DNA of 64,000 nt, from assembly GCF_000975155.1 (NCBI RefSeq), contig NZ_BBRG01000001.1, forward strand, positions 291,818-355,817. The letters run 5' to 3'. Under the pieces are notes generated by a model, which saw only the letters and a list, made by a program, of their open reading frames with translations, did not search any database and had not been told where the DNA came from. Shown one piece after another: positions 17,197-26,321 of this stretch. This stretch comes from Demequina globuliformis. Its GTDB lineage: Bacteria; Actinomycetota; Actinomycetes; Actinomycetales; Demequinaceae. Each line of letters starts with the position of its first letter. Position 1 is the first letter of the stretch. The position numbers and the translations under genes were made by a program.

Positions 17197-18876
17197 ATGC
17201 TGGACCACGCACCCCTCCTCACGACCATGGCCGTGGGTCTGGTGATGGCCTTCATTCTGGGATTCATCGCGCAGCGCCTCCGCCTGTCCCCCGTCGTCGG
17301 CTATCTCGCCGCCGGCCTCCTCATTGGCCCCTACACGCCCGGATTCGTGGGCGACACGGATGTCGCGTACGAACTCGCGGAAATCGGCGTCATCTTGCTG
17401 ATGTTTGGCGTGGGCCTGCACTTCTCGTTCAAGGACCTGCTCGCCGTGCGCAAGGTCGCACTCCCCGGCGCGGTTGTCCAGATGGCCGCCGCCACCGCGC
17501 TTGGTACCGGCGTTGGCCTGTGGCTCGACTGGTCGCTCGGCGCGTCCATGCTTTTTGGCCTCGCATTGTCAGTCGCCTCGACGGTGGTCATGCTGCGCGC
17601 ACTCGAGGACAAGCAACTGCTGGACACTCGCGCTGGTCACATCGCCGTGGGCTGGCTCATTGTAGAGGACCTCGCCATGGTGGTGGCGCTCGTGATCATC
17701 CCCGTGCTCGCGACCGATGCCTCCGGCCCAGGCGCCATCGCGGGCGAGTTGGTCTGGACACTCGTGCGGGTCGCGATCTTCGTGGCACTGATGCTCATTG
17801 TCGGCAAGCGCGTCATCCCGTGGCTGCTGGCCCGGGTGGCCGACTCCGGCTCGCGCGAACTGTTCACGCTGTCCGTCATCGCCATCGCCATGGGCGTGGC
17901 CGTGGGCGCGGCTTGGCTGTTCGACGTCTCGTTTGCCTTGGGAGCATTCTTCGCAGGCATGATCATGCGCGAGTCCGAGCTGTCGCACCGCGCCGCTGAG
18001 GACTCCCTGCCCCTGCGAGACGCGTTCTCCGTCCTGTTTTTTGTGTCCGTTGGCATGCTGGTCGACTGGCACATCGCGGTCGAAGCGCCGCTCGCCCTGC
18101 TCGTGACCTTCCTGGTGATCGTGGTGGGCAAGTTCGCCGTCGCCTACGCCCTGGTCCGCGTGCTGCGGTACTCGAAGCGCATGTCCCTGGTCGTCGCCGC
18201 TTCCCTCGCGCAGATCGGTGAATTCTCGTTCATCCTGGTCACCCTGGGAGGCGAGTACGAGATCCTGCCGGAAGCCGCTCAGGACCTCGTGCTCGGCGGC
18301 GCAATTTTGTCGATCGTGGTGAATCCGCTGCTGTTCGCATGGGTGTCACGCCTCTACCGTGACGGCAACGAGCCCGACGACGCGGACCCTGCCGACGAGC
18401 CCCGCAGCTACACCGGGAGCGAGCACGTCATCGTGGTGGGCTTTGGCCGCGTCGGCACCCGCTCGGCGACGGCGCTGTGGCAGGCAGGCGTACCTACGGT
18501 CGTGGTCGTCGACGACGAGAACACCGTCAAGGCACTGAGGGAGGACGGCCAGGAGGCGATCCTGGGCAACGCCGTCCGCTCCAAGGTCCTCCGAGCCGCT
18601 GGCCTCAAGAGCGCCACCACTGTGCTGGTCGCGATTCACGACACGCTGACGGCGGGCGCGATCGTCTCGAAGATCAAGAAACTTGACCCGTCTGTGCGCG
18701 TCCTCGCGCGCGGCCAGGGCGACACCGACATTGAATACCTTGAGGCCCTGGGAGCCGACCGAGTCCTGGTGGGCGCCTACGAGGTCGCAGATCTGATGGC
18801 AACCGACGTCCTGACGGACCCCGACACTGACGAGGACACCCTCCCGAGCACGCCGCCCTCGCCCCCACCCCACTAG
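17197..18876 (+). CDS. CPA2-family cation:proton antiporter with RCK/TrkA-N domain
   Basis: 559 residues. The first 380 residues form 12 or 13 hydrophobic helices, with signatures SPVVGYLAAGLLIGPYTPGF, LAEIGVILLMFGVGLHFSFKDL, SVASTVVMLRAL and SLAQIGEFSFIL, as in KefB/YbaL proteins. A cytosolic Rossmann domain follows: HVIVVGFGRVGTRSATALW (about residues 411-429), ending in a ligand-binding acid loop. The protein exchanges K+ or Na+ for H+, gated by nucleotide binding to the RCK domain. ATG lies 6 nt after TAGAAT (17185-17190), which suggests leaderless transcription. It diverges from hmuO. Confidence 0.9.
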   Translation: MLDHAPLLTTMAVGLVMAFILGFIAQRLRLSPVVGYLAAGLLIGPYTPGFVGDTDVAYELAEIGVILLMFGVGLHFSFKDLLAVRKVALPGAVVQMAAATALGTGVGLWLDWSLGASMLFGLALSVASTVVMLRALEDKQLLDTRAGHIAVGWLIVEDLAMVVALVIIPVLATDASGPGAIAGELVWTLVRVAIFVALMLIVGKRVIPWLLARVADSGSRELFTLSVIAIAMGVAVGAAWLFDVSFALGAFFAGMIMRESELSHRAAEDSLPLRDAFSVLFFVSVGMLVDWHIAVEAPLALLVTFLVIVVGKFAVAYALVRVLRYSKRMSLVVAASLAQIGEFSFILVTLGGEYEILPEAAQDLVLGGAILSIVVNPLLFAWVSRLYRDGNEPDDADPADEPRSYTGSEHVIVVGFGRVGTRSATALWQAGVPTVVVVDDENTVKALREDGQEAILGNAVRSKVLRAAGLKSATTVLVAIHDTLTAGAIVSKIKKLDPSVRVLARGQGDTDIEYLEALGADRVLVGAYEVADLMATDVLTDPDTDEDTLPSTPPSPPPH

Positions 18877-18943
18877 GCATGTGGCGCGCCCTGCGTCCTG
18901 CAGGTAGCGCCCGGCGCAGACTTCGAGCCGCCCCAGGAACGCA

Positions 18944-18978
18944 CGAGGGCCCCGGGCGACAATCGCCCAGGGCCCTCG
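18944..18978. terminator. bidirectional hairpin terminator
   Basis: A 16-bp stem with one mismatch (CGAGGGCCCCGGGCGA against TCGCCCAGGGCCCTCG) and a 3-nt loop separates the convergent antiporter and phage-holin-like genes. Confidence 0.8.
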
Positions 18979-18990
18979 AAGCAGCGTGCG

Positions 18991-19374
18991 TTAGTCGCGG
19001 TCGCCCGCGCGCTCCTTGATGATGAAGGTCAGCAGAATCCAGCCGGCCAGCGCAGACGCAAGCCACACAATCACCGTGCCAAGCACCCAGGCAAGGACAC
19101 CGTCAATGGTGAGCCCGTCCGTCAGGAGGGTGGCCAGGAGTAGCGCCACGAACGTCGAGATGAGGGCCACGCCGCCCTGCAACGCCTTCGCGTACTTGTG
19201 GGCCATCTTGAAAATGAATGGCGAGAACAGCGCCTGGGCCACCACGAAGATGACGACGGCGATGATGAAGCCGTTCATCTGCATGGAGAAGCCATCGACG
19301 ACTGCCGACGCAATGAGAAGGCCGACGACCGCGGCCACGATGTTGGTCAGAACACTCCAGAGAAATCGCACCAT
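18991..19374 (-). CDS. phage-holin-family (superfamily IV-like) membrane protein
   Basis: 127 residues, almost entirely four hydrophobic helices: FLWSVLTNIVAAVVGLLIASAVV, GFIIAVVIFVVAQALFSPFIF, LISTFVALLLATLLTDGL and VLAWVLGTVIVWLASALAGWIL, then a charged KERAGDRD tail. The spacing resembles the chromosomal phage-holin-family proteins (pfam04020) that are common in actinobacteria, which are not linked to lysis. The ATG at 19374 lies 7 nt after a TACCGT element, which is why the longer frame starting at 19440 was not used. Confidence 0.7.
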   Translation of the reverse strand: MVRFLWSVLTNIVAAVVGLLIASAVVDGFSMQMNGFIIAVVIFVVAQALFSPFIFKMAHKYAKALQGGVALISTFVALLLATLLTDGLTIDGVLAWVLGTVIVWLASALAGWILLTFIIKERAGDRD

Positions 19375-19501
19375 GTGACCGACGGTACTGCACCCCTTGC
19401 CTCGTGCGCTCGATAAACCTGCGCGACACGCCCGGGACACGAGGCATGTTGCTAGACAAGGGGGCCGCGCAGCGCCCCACCCTCGCTACACGCCGTCCGC
19501 C

Positions 19502-19530
19502 TTGCAATAGTGTGCGTCACACACTATTGT
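19502..19530 (+). promoter_or_regulatory. PadR promoter with an overlapping perfect inverted repeat
   Basis: TTGCAA (19502-19507), a 17-bp spacer and TATTGT (19525-19530) form a good promoter; the ATG follows after 7 nt. A perfect 10-bp inverted repeat, CAATAGTGTG and CACACTATTG separated by 5 bp (19505-19529), covers the spacer and both elements. This is the expected layout for autorepression by the PadR protein encoded directly downstream. Confidence 0.75.
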
Positions 19531-19537
19531 GGGAGGC

Positions 19538-19873
19538 ATGCTCGAGCCCGACCTCGTCGCCCAGCACCGTCAGGAACTCCGGCGGGGAACCACCTCGCTT
19601 GCCTGCCTGGCGTTGCTCGCGCAGCAGCCCGACTACGGCTACAACCTCCTGTCCCGGCTCGCAGGCCTGGGCTTGGCGACGGAGGCCAACACGCTGTACC
19701 CACTCCTCCGCCGACTCGATAAGCAGGGCCTGCTGACCTTTGAGTGGGACACCTCAGACGCCCGCCCGCGCAAGGTCTACGCGACGTCTGCGGACGGCAT
19801 CGCACTCGTCGACCTCCTGCGTACGGACTGGAACCTCCTCACCGACGCACTGAACCGCATGGAGAAGCCATGA
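19538..19873 (+). CDS. PadR-family transcriptional regulator
   Basis: 111 residues. The winged-helix core reads RGTTSLACLALLAQQPDYGYNLLSRL, then EANTLYPLLRRLDKQGLLTFEWD and RKVYATSADG, the characteristic PadR order: helix 1, recognition helix with LYPLLRRLEKQG, beta wing. PadR regulators repress neighbouring efflux or membrane genes until a ligand binds. The stop overlaps the start of the next gene (ATGA), so both are co-translated, a frequent pairing of PadR with a membrane protein. The start ATG is 7 nt from TATTGT; an in-frame GTG at 19529 falls inside the operator and is less likely. Confidence 0.9.
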   Translation: MLEPDLVAQHRQELRRGTTSLACLALLAQQPDYGYNLLSRLAGLGLATEANTLYPLLRRLDKQGLLTFEWDTSDARPRKVYATSADGIALVDLLRTDWNLLTDALNRMEKP

Positions 19874-20841
19874 CACTCACTGAGCGATACATCGCCGCCG
19901 TCACCACCAAGGTCCCCGCGGGCCAGCGGGAGGAGGTCGCGTCAGATCTCCGCGAGGCCATCACGGACGCGATCGACGCGCGGCTCGATGCCCAGCCCAC
20001 GACCCCGGCGAGCGCGATCGAGCGCGAGGTTCTCAACGATATGGGCGACCCAGAGCACCTAGCCGCGACCTACGCGGAACGTCCGCTGTTCCTCATTGGC
20101 CCCGCTTTGTTCCTCCAGTGGAAGCGGCTCACGGTCCTGCTGCTGTGGATTGTGCTGCCCATCATTGCGGTCTTGATCCCCATCGCGGGATACCTCGATG
20201 GGGACAGCTGGGGAGCGGTCGTGGGCCAAACGATCGGCGGCACCATCACGGTCGGGGTCCACCTGGTGTTCTGGGTGACGCTCGTGTTCGCAGTGCTCGA
20301 GCGCTCTGGGGTCACGGCACGCGATGTCTCGGAGCCGTGGTCCGTGGACAGTCTCAAGGAGACGCCGGATGCCACGGTCCCGGTCGGTGACACCATCGGC
20401 GCTGCGGCCACGCTGGTGGTGACGGCGGTGTTCCTCATCTGGCAGCAGGTGTATCCCTGGGCGAGCAACTCCGCTGGCGAGGGCCTCCCGCTTCTCAATC
20501 CTGAGCTATGGACTCTGCTGCTACCCGCACTCCTCGCGGTCATGGCGGTCGAGTTGGTTGTCCTCATCGCACGGCAGGTGCGGGGTTCCTGGACACGGGC
20601 CGATGCCTGGGTCACCGTGGCACTGAACGTCGCCTCCGTGACGTTGCTCGCCATTCCGGTCTGGCAGCACCAGCTACTGAACCGAGAGCTCTTCACGGAA
20701 ATTGGGTGGCCCGACGCGGCGACGACGGTCACCCTTGATCAAGTCGAGTGGCTGACGCTTGTCGTCGTCGCAGTGATCGCGGCCGTGGACATCGTGAGCG
20801 CAGTTCGCAGGGCGCGCCGCGTCACTCCATCCCGCGGGTGA
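19870..20841 (+). CDS. permease-prefix-domain membrane protein paired with PadR
   Basis: 323 residues. The N-terminal 60 residues form the short helical permease prefix domain (TERYIAAVTTKVPAGQREEVASDLREAI and EREVLNDMGDPEHLAATY), a module often linked to PadR regulators. Six hydrophobic helices follow between residues 80 and 315 (LTVLLLWIVLPIIAVLIPI, GTITVGVHLVFWVTLVFAVL, TLVVTAVFLIWQQV, ELWTLLLPALLAVMAVELVVLIA, VALNVASVTLLAIPV, LTLVVVAVIAAVDIVSAV). No catalytic motif is seen and the function is unknown. It is co-transcribed with padR and therefore probably its main target. Its 3' end overlaps the convergent next gene by 20 nt. Confidence 0.75.
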   Translation: MTLTERYIAAVTTKVPAGQREEVASDLREAITDAIDARLDAQPTTPASAIEREVLNDMGDPEHLAATYAERPLFLIGPALFLQWKRLTVLLLWIVLPIIAVLIPIAGYLDGDSWGAVVGQTIGGTITVGVHLVFWVTLVFAVLERSGVTARDVSEPWSVDSLKETPDATVPVGDTIGAAATLVVTAVFLIWQQVYPWASNSAGEGLPLLNPELWTLLLPALLAVMAVELVVLIARQVRGSWTRADAWVTVALNVASVTLLAIPVWQHQLLNRELFTEIGWPDAATTVTLDQVEWLTLVVVAVIAAVDIVSAVRRARRVTPSRG

Positions 20842-21238
20842 CGCGGTTCCATGCGTTGATGACAGCGACCGTCTCGACGATGGCCCCCAGCTGCTTACGC
20901 GTGAAGAACTCCGCGGCCTCATCACGTGCGCGACGCTCCAGGCCCCTGGGTGGATCCGTAAGGATCTCCGCGAAACGCAACGCGGCCGCATCACCGTCAG
21001 ACACCAGGTCTGCGCGCATGAGCATGACGGGTCGCGCTAGTGCAGAAATCAACTCGGGTGACGTGCCCAGGGCGGCTAGCTGTTCGGAGTGCATGCGGAT
21101 GCAAAAGGTGCAGCCATTGATGTGAGAGACGCGCAACCGCAGCATCTCGCGCAGGCGCGGCTTAAGTTCGTCCCCCACGGACATGTCGAAATCCTCGAGG
21201 GCCTTCAAGAACTCTGGTCGCACCGCTGCCTGACTCAC
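20822..21238 (-). CDS. carboxymuconolactone decarboxylase family (AhpD-like) protein
   Basis: 138 residues with the AhpD-type redox motif CTFCIRMHSEQLAALG (about residues 43-58: C-x-x-C followed by H three residues later) after the helix REMLRLRVSHINGC. Such proteins reduce peroxiredoxins or detoxify peroxides through the vicinal Cys pair; the true decarboxylases lack it. The GTG start is 6 nt after TAGGGT on the minus strand, a leaderless arrangement. Partner and substrate are not apparent from the neighbours. Confidence 0.88.
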   Translation of the reverse strand: MSQAAVRPEFLKALEDFDMSVGDELKPRLREMLRLRVSHINGCTFCIRMHSEQLAALGTSPELISALARPVMLMRADLVSDGDAAALRFAEILTDPPRGLERRARDEAAEFFTRKQLGAIVETVAVINAWNRVTRGME

Positions 21239-21303
21239 GGGCCGACCCTAGCAACGCTCACCGACACGCACCAGTACCCCATGCCAGCTGCTGTCCCGAC
21301 GGA

Positions 21304-22161
21304 TCACACACCAGGCGCAACGCGTCGACGCCGCCACAGCAAGGCAGCCACAAAGACGAGCCCGGCGAGCATGACCAACCCCTCGGGCCGCGCCGCGAAC
21401 CACCACTCGTTCGTGACCGTGACGGCGCCGGACAGCAGGACGGGAAAGGCCACCGCATTCGCCACGCCGTGCATGATCACCGCGGGCCAGACCGTGCCCG
21501 ACCGCTCCTGCATGGCGCCGTAGATAAAGGACATGGGCACCATCGCGAGTACAAACAGCGTGAGATAGGCACTGAGTGGCACTCCTGACTGCGAGCCGAA
21601 GACCACGACATACGGGATGTGCCACAGACCCCACACGGCTGCGACCATCAGGTGTCGCGCGGCGGCCGGCACACCCCGGGACGCGAGCCGCGGCTCCACG
21701 TACCCACGCCATCCGAACTCTTCGCACGCTGCGTAGACCAGCCTCAACACGAGTGCACCCGCGACGCCGGCGGCAAGCGTGCCCGCGGCACCCGGCGCGA
21801 AACTCACCCCGCCCAGCAGCCACCCCACGGCTAGCACGGCTGCCGTAAGCGCCGGAAAAAGCGCCACGGCCAACAGGTACCAGCGACCGTTGCCTCGAAA
21901 GCGGGGACGCAAGCCGGCATCGGCCCACCCGTCCCCGGCCCATGAGCGAAGGATCACCGCCATCAGCAGCGGACTGAGGATGAACAGCAAAGCTGCGGGC
22001 GACTGCTCTGGATCCCCGCCCCCAGCGGCGGCGCCGAACGCCCCCACCACGGACAACCCAAGGACCCCCACGGCAAACGCCACCAGGTTGCGCGTGCGCG
22101 CGGGCTCGACGCGTCTGGACGCGTGCGGGGCGCTGGAGGGTACGACGACGGAACGCGACAT
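21304..22161 (-). CDS. CPBP family intramembrane glutamic endopeptidase
   Basis: 285 residues with about eight hydrophobic helices. The CPBP/Abi motifs are in order: CEEFGWRGYVEPRL (E-E-x-x-x-R), AVWGLWHIPYVVVF (F/W-x-x-x-H) and VIMHGVANAVAF (H-x-x-x-N). These residues form the active site of Rce1-like membrane proteases; in bacteria the roles include bacteriocin self-immunity and maturation of membrane substrates. The ATG at 22161 is preceded by AAAGGAGATATGTC, a strong ribosome site, so the longer frame from 22206 is discarded. A second CPBP gene lies at 39513. Confidence 0.88.
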   Translation of the reverse strand: MSRSVVVPSSAPHASRRVEPARTRNLVAFAVGVLGLSVVGAFGAAAGGGDPEQSPAALLFILSPLLMAVILRSWAGDGWADAGLRPRFRGNGRWYLLAVALFPALTAAVLAVGWLLGGVSFAPGAAGTLAAGVAGALVLRLVYAACEEFGWRGYVEPRLASRGVPAAARHLMVAAVWGLWHIPYVVVFGSQSGVPLSAYLTLFVLAMVPMSFIYGAMQERSGTVWPAVIMHGVANAVAFPVLLSGAVTVTNEWWFAARPEGLVMLAGLVFVAALLWRRRRVAPGV

Positions 22162-22353
22162 GACATATCTCCTTTGGTGCGCGGCGCGCCCGTGCGACGC
22201 CGTCAAGGCGACGCTATTGAGGGCACGGCGACCGAGGCATCGGCCCTCAGTACGGCTTGTGAGTGCCGGCGGAATGATTGAGATGCACGGGGCATCGGCC
22301 GCGCGGGCGATGCGCCGTGCGTGCGTGCCGCCTGGTTCTGGAACAATGACCCC

Positions 22354-25185
22354 ATGACTGCACGCATCCCCGACAAGGCCACCGTCGACGGACTCGAGGA
22401 CCGCTGGAACCAGACCTGGGAGGCCGACGGCGTCTACCGCTTCGACGCCTCCAAGTCCCGCGAAGAGATCTACTCGATCGACACTCCCCCGCCGACCGTG
22501 TCAGGTTCGCTGCACGTGGGCCACGTGTTCTCCTACACTCACACCGATGTCGTGGCGCGATTCCAGCGCATGTGCGGCCGCGAGGTCTTCTACCCCATGG
22601 GGTGGGACGACAACGGCCTGCCGACGGAACGCCGCGTGCAGAACTATTTTGGCGTCCGGTGTGACCCGTCCCTGCCGTATGAGGAGAACTTCGAGCCTCC
22701 GCACGTGGGCGGCGACGGCAAGTCGATCAAGGCGGCCGACCAGCAGCCCATCTCGCGCCGCAACTTCATCGAGCTGTGCGAGCGCCTGACCGCTGAGGAC
22801 GAGCAACAGTTCGAGGCACTGTGGCGCCACCTCGGCCTCTCCGTGGACTGGTCGCGCACCTACCAGACCATCGCGCCCAGCTCGCAAGCGGTCGCGCAGC
22901 AGGCATTCATCCGTTCGCTCAAGCGCGGCGAGGCGTACCAGGCGGAGGCCCCGACCCTGTGGGACGTGACTTTCCGTACGGCAGTCGCTCAGGCCGAACT
23001 TGAAGACCGCGACCGCCCCGGCGCGTACCACCGCCTCGCATTCGAGCCCGCCGCGGACATGGAAGAGGCAACCGGCTCCTACGACTCGGTGTGGATCGAG
23101 ACCACCCGCCCCGAGCTCCTGGCCGCATGTGTGGCCCTCGTCGCGCACCCTGACGACGAGCGCTACCAGCCCCTGTTCGGCACGCATGTGCGCACGCCGA
23201 TCTTCGGCGTCGAGGTTCCCGTGGTTGCGCACCGTTTGGCCTCGCCAGACAAGGGCTCCGGCATCGCGATGATCTGCACGTTTGGTGACGTCACCGACGT
23301 GATCTGGCAGCGCGAACTCGACCTGCCGATCCGTTCGGTGTTGGGCCACGACGGCCGGATTCTGTCCGAGCCGCCCGCCGGAATCGACTCCGATGCCGCC
23401 CGCGCCGCCTACAACGAGCTCGCTGGACTCACCGTCTTCTCTGCGCAAAAGCGCATGGTCGAGATGCTGGTCGAGGCAGACGTGATGGACGGCGACCCCC
23501 GGGCCATCCAGCACCCCGTGAAGTTCTTCGAAAAGGGAGACAAGCCGCTCGAGATCGTCACGTCGCGCCAGTGGTACATCGCCAACGGTGGTCGCGATGC
23601 GTCGCTGCGTACCGCGCTGTTGGGCCGCGGCGAGGAGCTGGACTTCATCCCCTCGCACATGGGCAAGCGCTACGAGAACTGGGTCAACGGCCTCACGGGC
23701 GACTGGCTGATCTCACGCCAGCGCTTCTTTGGTGTGCCGATCCCCGTGTGGTACCCGCTCAACGACGCCGGTGAGATTGTCTGGGACTCCCCGATTGTCC
23801 CCGACGAGGACCAGCTTCCCGTCGACCCCTCCTCCGACGCAGCTCCCGGCTACACCGCCGAGCAGCGCGATGTCCCCGGCGGCTTCACCGGTGAGAAGGA
23901 CATCATGGACACCTGGGCGACGTCGTCGCTGACGCCCCAGATTGTGTGTGGATGGCGCGACGACCCCGAGCTGTACGCCAAGACCTTCCCCATGGATCTA
24001 CGCCCCCAGGGCCAGGACATCATCCGCACCTGGCTGTTCTCAACGGTTGTGCGCTCGCACCTTGAGCACCACGAACTGCCGTGGAAGCACGCCGCGATCT
24101 CTGGCTGGATCCTGGACCCCGACCGCAAGAAGATGTCGAAGTCCAAGGGCAATGTCGTGACGCCCATGGGGCTGCTGGAGTCGCACGGGTCAGATGCCGT
24201 TCGGTACTGGGCGGCCTCGGCTCGCCTGGGTACGGACGCGGCCTTTGACGAGGGGCAGATGAAGATTGGTCGCCGCCTCGCGAACAAGGTGCTGAATGCC
24301 TCGAAGTTCGTCTTGGGCGCGACTGGCATTGCGACTGTCGCCAACTCCTCGCTCGACGAGGGTGTGGCGGCTACCGCGCACGTGACCGCCGGAGTGGTCA
24401 ACGGAGCATCGATGGGGCTCAGCGGCGGCGCGGCAGGCGATGCGCACCCTGCCGCCCTCGACGGCACCGGCTCACTGGTCACTGACCCGCTCGACCGTGC
24501 TCTGCTGGCGGCGCTCGCCGACGTCGTGGACACCGCGACGACGGCGTTTAGCGCCTACGACCACACGCGCGCGTTGGAGCGTGCGGAGACGCTGTTCTGG
24601 ACGTTCTGCGACGACTACGTGGAGCTCGTGAAGGCACGTGCCTACGACGGTGCAGCGCCTGGAGCGGACATTGACCCGCTCGCGCCGTGCTCGCCTGGAG
24701 CGGCGTCCGCGCGTGCCACGTTGGTGATCGCGCTGGAGACGTTCCTGCGTTTGTTTGCGCCGTTCCTGCCGTTTGCGACGGAGGAGGTGTGGTCGTGGTT
24801 CCGTCCGGGTACTGTGCACCGCGCATCCTGGCCGACCTCGGAGCCGCTCCGCGCGGTCGTGGGTGACGGGGCCGATGCCTCGTTGGTGGCGACGGCGGGC
24901 GAGGCCCTCGCCACGATCCGCAAGCTCAAGTCGGAGGCGAAGGTCTCTCAGCGTACGGAGCTCACGTCGGTTGACCTGCTGGTGCCGGAGTCGAAGGTGG
25001 CGGCTGTTCACGCCGCGAAGGCGGACCTTATGGCTGCCGGCCGGGTCCAGTCGTTGCAGGTCGTGGACGCCGTGGCGGCCCTCGACGAGGGCGTGGATGG
25101 CGATGGGCCCGAGGATGGCTCAGGCTCCCCCGTCGCGGACACGACCGTGATGCGCACCGAGAACGCGGTCTTCGCGGACGCCTAG
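22354..25185 (+). CDS. valS: valine--tRNA ligase
   Basis: 943 residues, a class I synthetase that charges tRNA-Val. The HIGH motif reads HVGH (residues 54-57) after PPPTVSGSL and the KMSKS loop is intact at residues 593-597. The editing domain holds the ETTRPELLAA segment, and GDWLISRQRFFGVPIPVWY is the catalytic-core signature shared by Ile/Val/Leu enzymes. An Ala/Gly-rich stretch of about 60 residues (near 670-715) interrupts the anticodon-binding region and looks like a lineage-specific insertion. AACAAT lies 6 nt before the ATG. No T-box leader is seen upstream. Confidence 0.95.
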   Translation: MTARIPDKATVDGLEDRWNQTWEADGVYRFDASKSREEIYSIDTPPPTVSGSLHVGHVFSYTHTDVVARFQRMCGREVFYPMGWDDNGLPTERRVQNYFGVRCDPSLPYEENFEPPHVGGDGKSIKAADQQPISRRNFIELCERLTAEDEQQFEALWRHLGLSVDWSRTYQTIAPSSQAVAQQAFIRSLKRGEAYQAEAPTLWDVTFRTAVAQAELEDRDRPGAYHRLAFEPAADMEEATGSYDSVWIETTRPELLAACVALVAHPDDERYQPLFGTHVRTPIFGVEVPVVAHRLASPDKGSGIAMICTFGDVTDVIWQRELDLPIRSVLGHDGRILSEPPAGIDSDAARAAYNELAGLTVFSAQKRMVEMLVEADVMDGDPRAIQHPVKFFEKGDKPLEIVTSRQWYIANGGRDASLRTALLGRGEELDFIPSHMGKRYENWVNGLTGDWLISRQRFFGVPIPVWYPLNDAGEIVWDSPIVPDEDQLPVDPSSDAAPGYTAEQRDVPGGFTGEKDIMDTWATSSLTPQIVCGWRDDPELYAKTFPMDLRPQGQDIIRTWLFSTVVRSHLEHHELPWKHAAISGWILDPDRKKMSKSKGNVVTPMGLLESHGSDAVRYWAASARLGTDAAFDEGQMKIGRRLANKVLNASKFVLGATGIATVANSSLDEGVAATAHVTAGVVNGASMGLSGGAAGDAHPAALDGTGSLVTDPLDRALLAALADVVDTATTAFSAYDHTRALERAETLFWTFCDDYVELVKARAYDGAAPGADIDPLAPCSPGAASARATLVIALETFLRLFAPFLPFATEEVWSWFRPGTVHRASWPTSEPLRAVVGDGADASLVATAGEALATIRKLKSEAKVSQRTELTSVDLLVPESKVAAVHAAKADLMAAGRVQSLQVVDAVAALDEGVDGDGPEDGSGSPVADTTVMRTENAVFADA

Positions 25186-25203
25186 CCCGCCCCTCCCCCT
25201 TCT

Positions 25204-25229
25204 CCCCTGGCCGAACATACTCGGCGGGG
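25204..25229. repeat. short intergenic palindrome, copy A
   Basis: CCCCTGGCCGA and TCGGCGGGG flank a 6-nt centre (ACATAC), forming an imperfect hairpin. Related copies lie at 27178-27203 and 42782-42804. All three are next to gene 3' ends. Confidence 0.6.
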
Positions 25230-25243
25230 ATACGCAGCTGCGA

Positions 25244-25278
25244 GCGCCCTCGCCGTCATTTTTCGACGGCGAGGGCGC
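25244..25278. terminator. hairpin terminator after valS
   Basis: A perfect 14-bp stem (GCGCCCTCGCCGTC with GACGGCGAGGGCGC) and a 7-nt loop ATTTTTC. It overlaps the last codons of the convergent gene ending at 25256. Confidence 0.75.
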
Positions 25279-26191
25279 CGCCGCGTGAGCGCTGTGCGAT
25301 GACCGCTCGGAGCACCTCACGGCACCAGTTGGGCCGCTCGGTGACATCCCAGTATGAGAAGCGCACAGTTACTACTCCCTGCGCAAGTAAGGCCGCGTCG
25401 CGATTGAGGTCGCGCTGCCAGTGTCCCTGCGTGGCGTGGAACGCAGCGCCGTCGAGTTCGACCGCGATCCTGAGTTCCGGGTGATAGAGGTCAAGCCGGT
25501 ACCGCCGGCCCCCGGCGACAATGTCGAACTGCCTCACCAGCGCAGCGAACTCCGGGAGGTTAAGCACGTCATGCTTGGCGTCGTACTCCAGCGATGACTC
25601 CACGCCGTCCTCGGCGTCCTCGAGGTACTGCTTGAGGATGGGCCGGTCCTTCACGCGTGGCATCACGGCCAAGGCGCGGCGCACGCCCTCGACTCTGATG
25701 CTCCCCTGCGCCAGCGCGGCGTAGAAGGTTCCCGCTCGGATGCCATGATCCAACCGGCCAAAGCACTGGGCGAGCGCCATGCACGGCTCCACGATTTCCC
25801 AACTGTCAACGAAGTCAACCCGCGGCGCGTAGCTGGCATAGGTCACCCGTAGCCAGCGCGGGGCGTGCGCGATGCGCTGGTGCCGCGGCACTACCACCGT
25901 GAGGATGTGGGGCGGTTCGGAAAGCACGCCCGCGATGAACAGCGCGGTCTCCCCTGCGAGCGTGCCGCGCGTCCCTAGCCACCGGGACACGGCATCCGCC
26001 CTGGTCCAGTAGCTGCGGGCGGCGCTCGTGTGGGCATACAACCCTGGCACGACCCTCACTATCTGTCCGGACTGTAGCGCTTGGCGAGCCGCGAAGTCAG
26101 ACGCGATCGCGGAAAGCTCATCCCACGTGAACGCGCGCCACGTCGCGGCAAGCACCTCGGGCAAGTCACGCGGCGAGGAGCACCTGGGCAT
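25256..26191 (-). CDS. DUF559-domain protein (Vsr-like nuclease fold)
   Basis: About 311 residues from the ATG at 26191. The N-terminal half (TWRAFTWDELSAIASDFAARQALQSGQIVRVVPGLYA) looks like the winged-helix AbiEi/transcriptional-regulator region that precedes many DUF559 domains. The C-terminal half contains GRRYRLDLYHPELRIAVELDGAAFH, the D-x-x-x-x-x-x-x-E-L-D-G core of the Vsr/PD-(D/E)XK endonuclease fold, then a W-R-D-N-R-D helix and VVTVRFSYWDVTERPNWC. This architecture is common and often duplicated in actinobacteria; the role is unknown. The start is not certain: an earlier in-frame GTG (26209) and ATG (26260) exist and no strong ribosome site marks any of them. Confidence 0.7.
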   Translation of the reverse strand: MPRCSSPRDLPEVLAATWRAFTWDELSAIASDFAARQALQSGQIVRVVPGLYAHTSAARSYWTRADAVSRWLGTRGTLAGETALFIAGVLSEPPHILTVVVPRHQRIAHAPRWLRVTYASYAPRVDFVDSWEIVEPCMALAQCFGRLDHGIRAGTFYAALAQGSIRVEGVRRALAVMPRVKDRPILKQYLEDAEDGVESSLEYDAKHDVLNLPEFAALVRQFDIVAGGRRYRLDLYHPELRIAVELDGAAFHATQGHWQRDLNRDAALLAQGVVTVRFSYWDVTERPNWCREVLRAVIAQRSRGGALAVEK

Positions 26192-26321
26192 GCTGTGGAG
26201 TCTCTTCACCCTGCCACTGTGCGACGTCAACTCTCGAGAAGACGGGCCGATGCTCGCCACAGTGGATAACTGCGGTCACCGTGGCGGGTGGGGACAGGAG
26301 AGCCGCGCTGCTATCCACAGA

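Noticed and set aside
22162..22353. T-box leader upstream of valS
   Set aside because: No T-box sequence, specifier loop or antiterminator pattern is visible, and the gene has a -10-like hexamer 6 nt before the ATG.
26261..26319. Two DnaA-box-like sequences (TTATCCACT and CTATCCACA)
   Set aside because: Each has one mismatch to TTATCCACA and such matches are expected a few times per 64 kb. There is no dnaA, dnaN or AT-rich unwinding region nearby, so this is not an origin.
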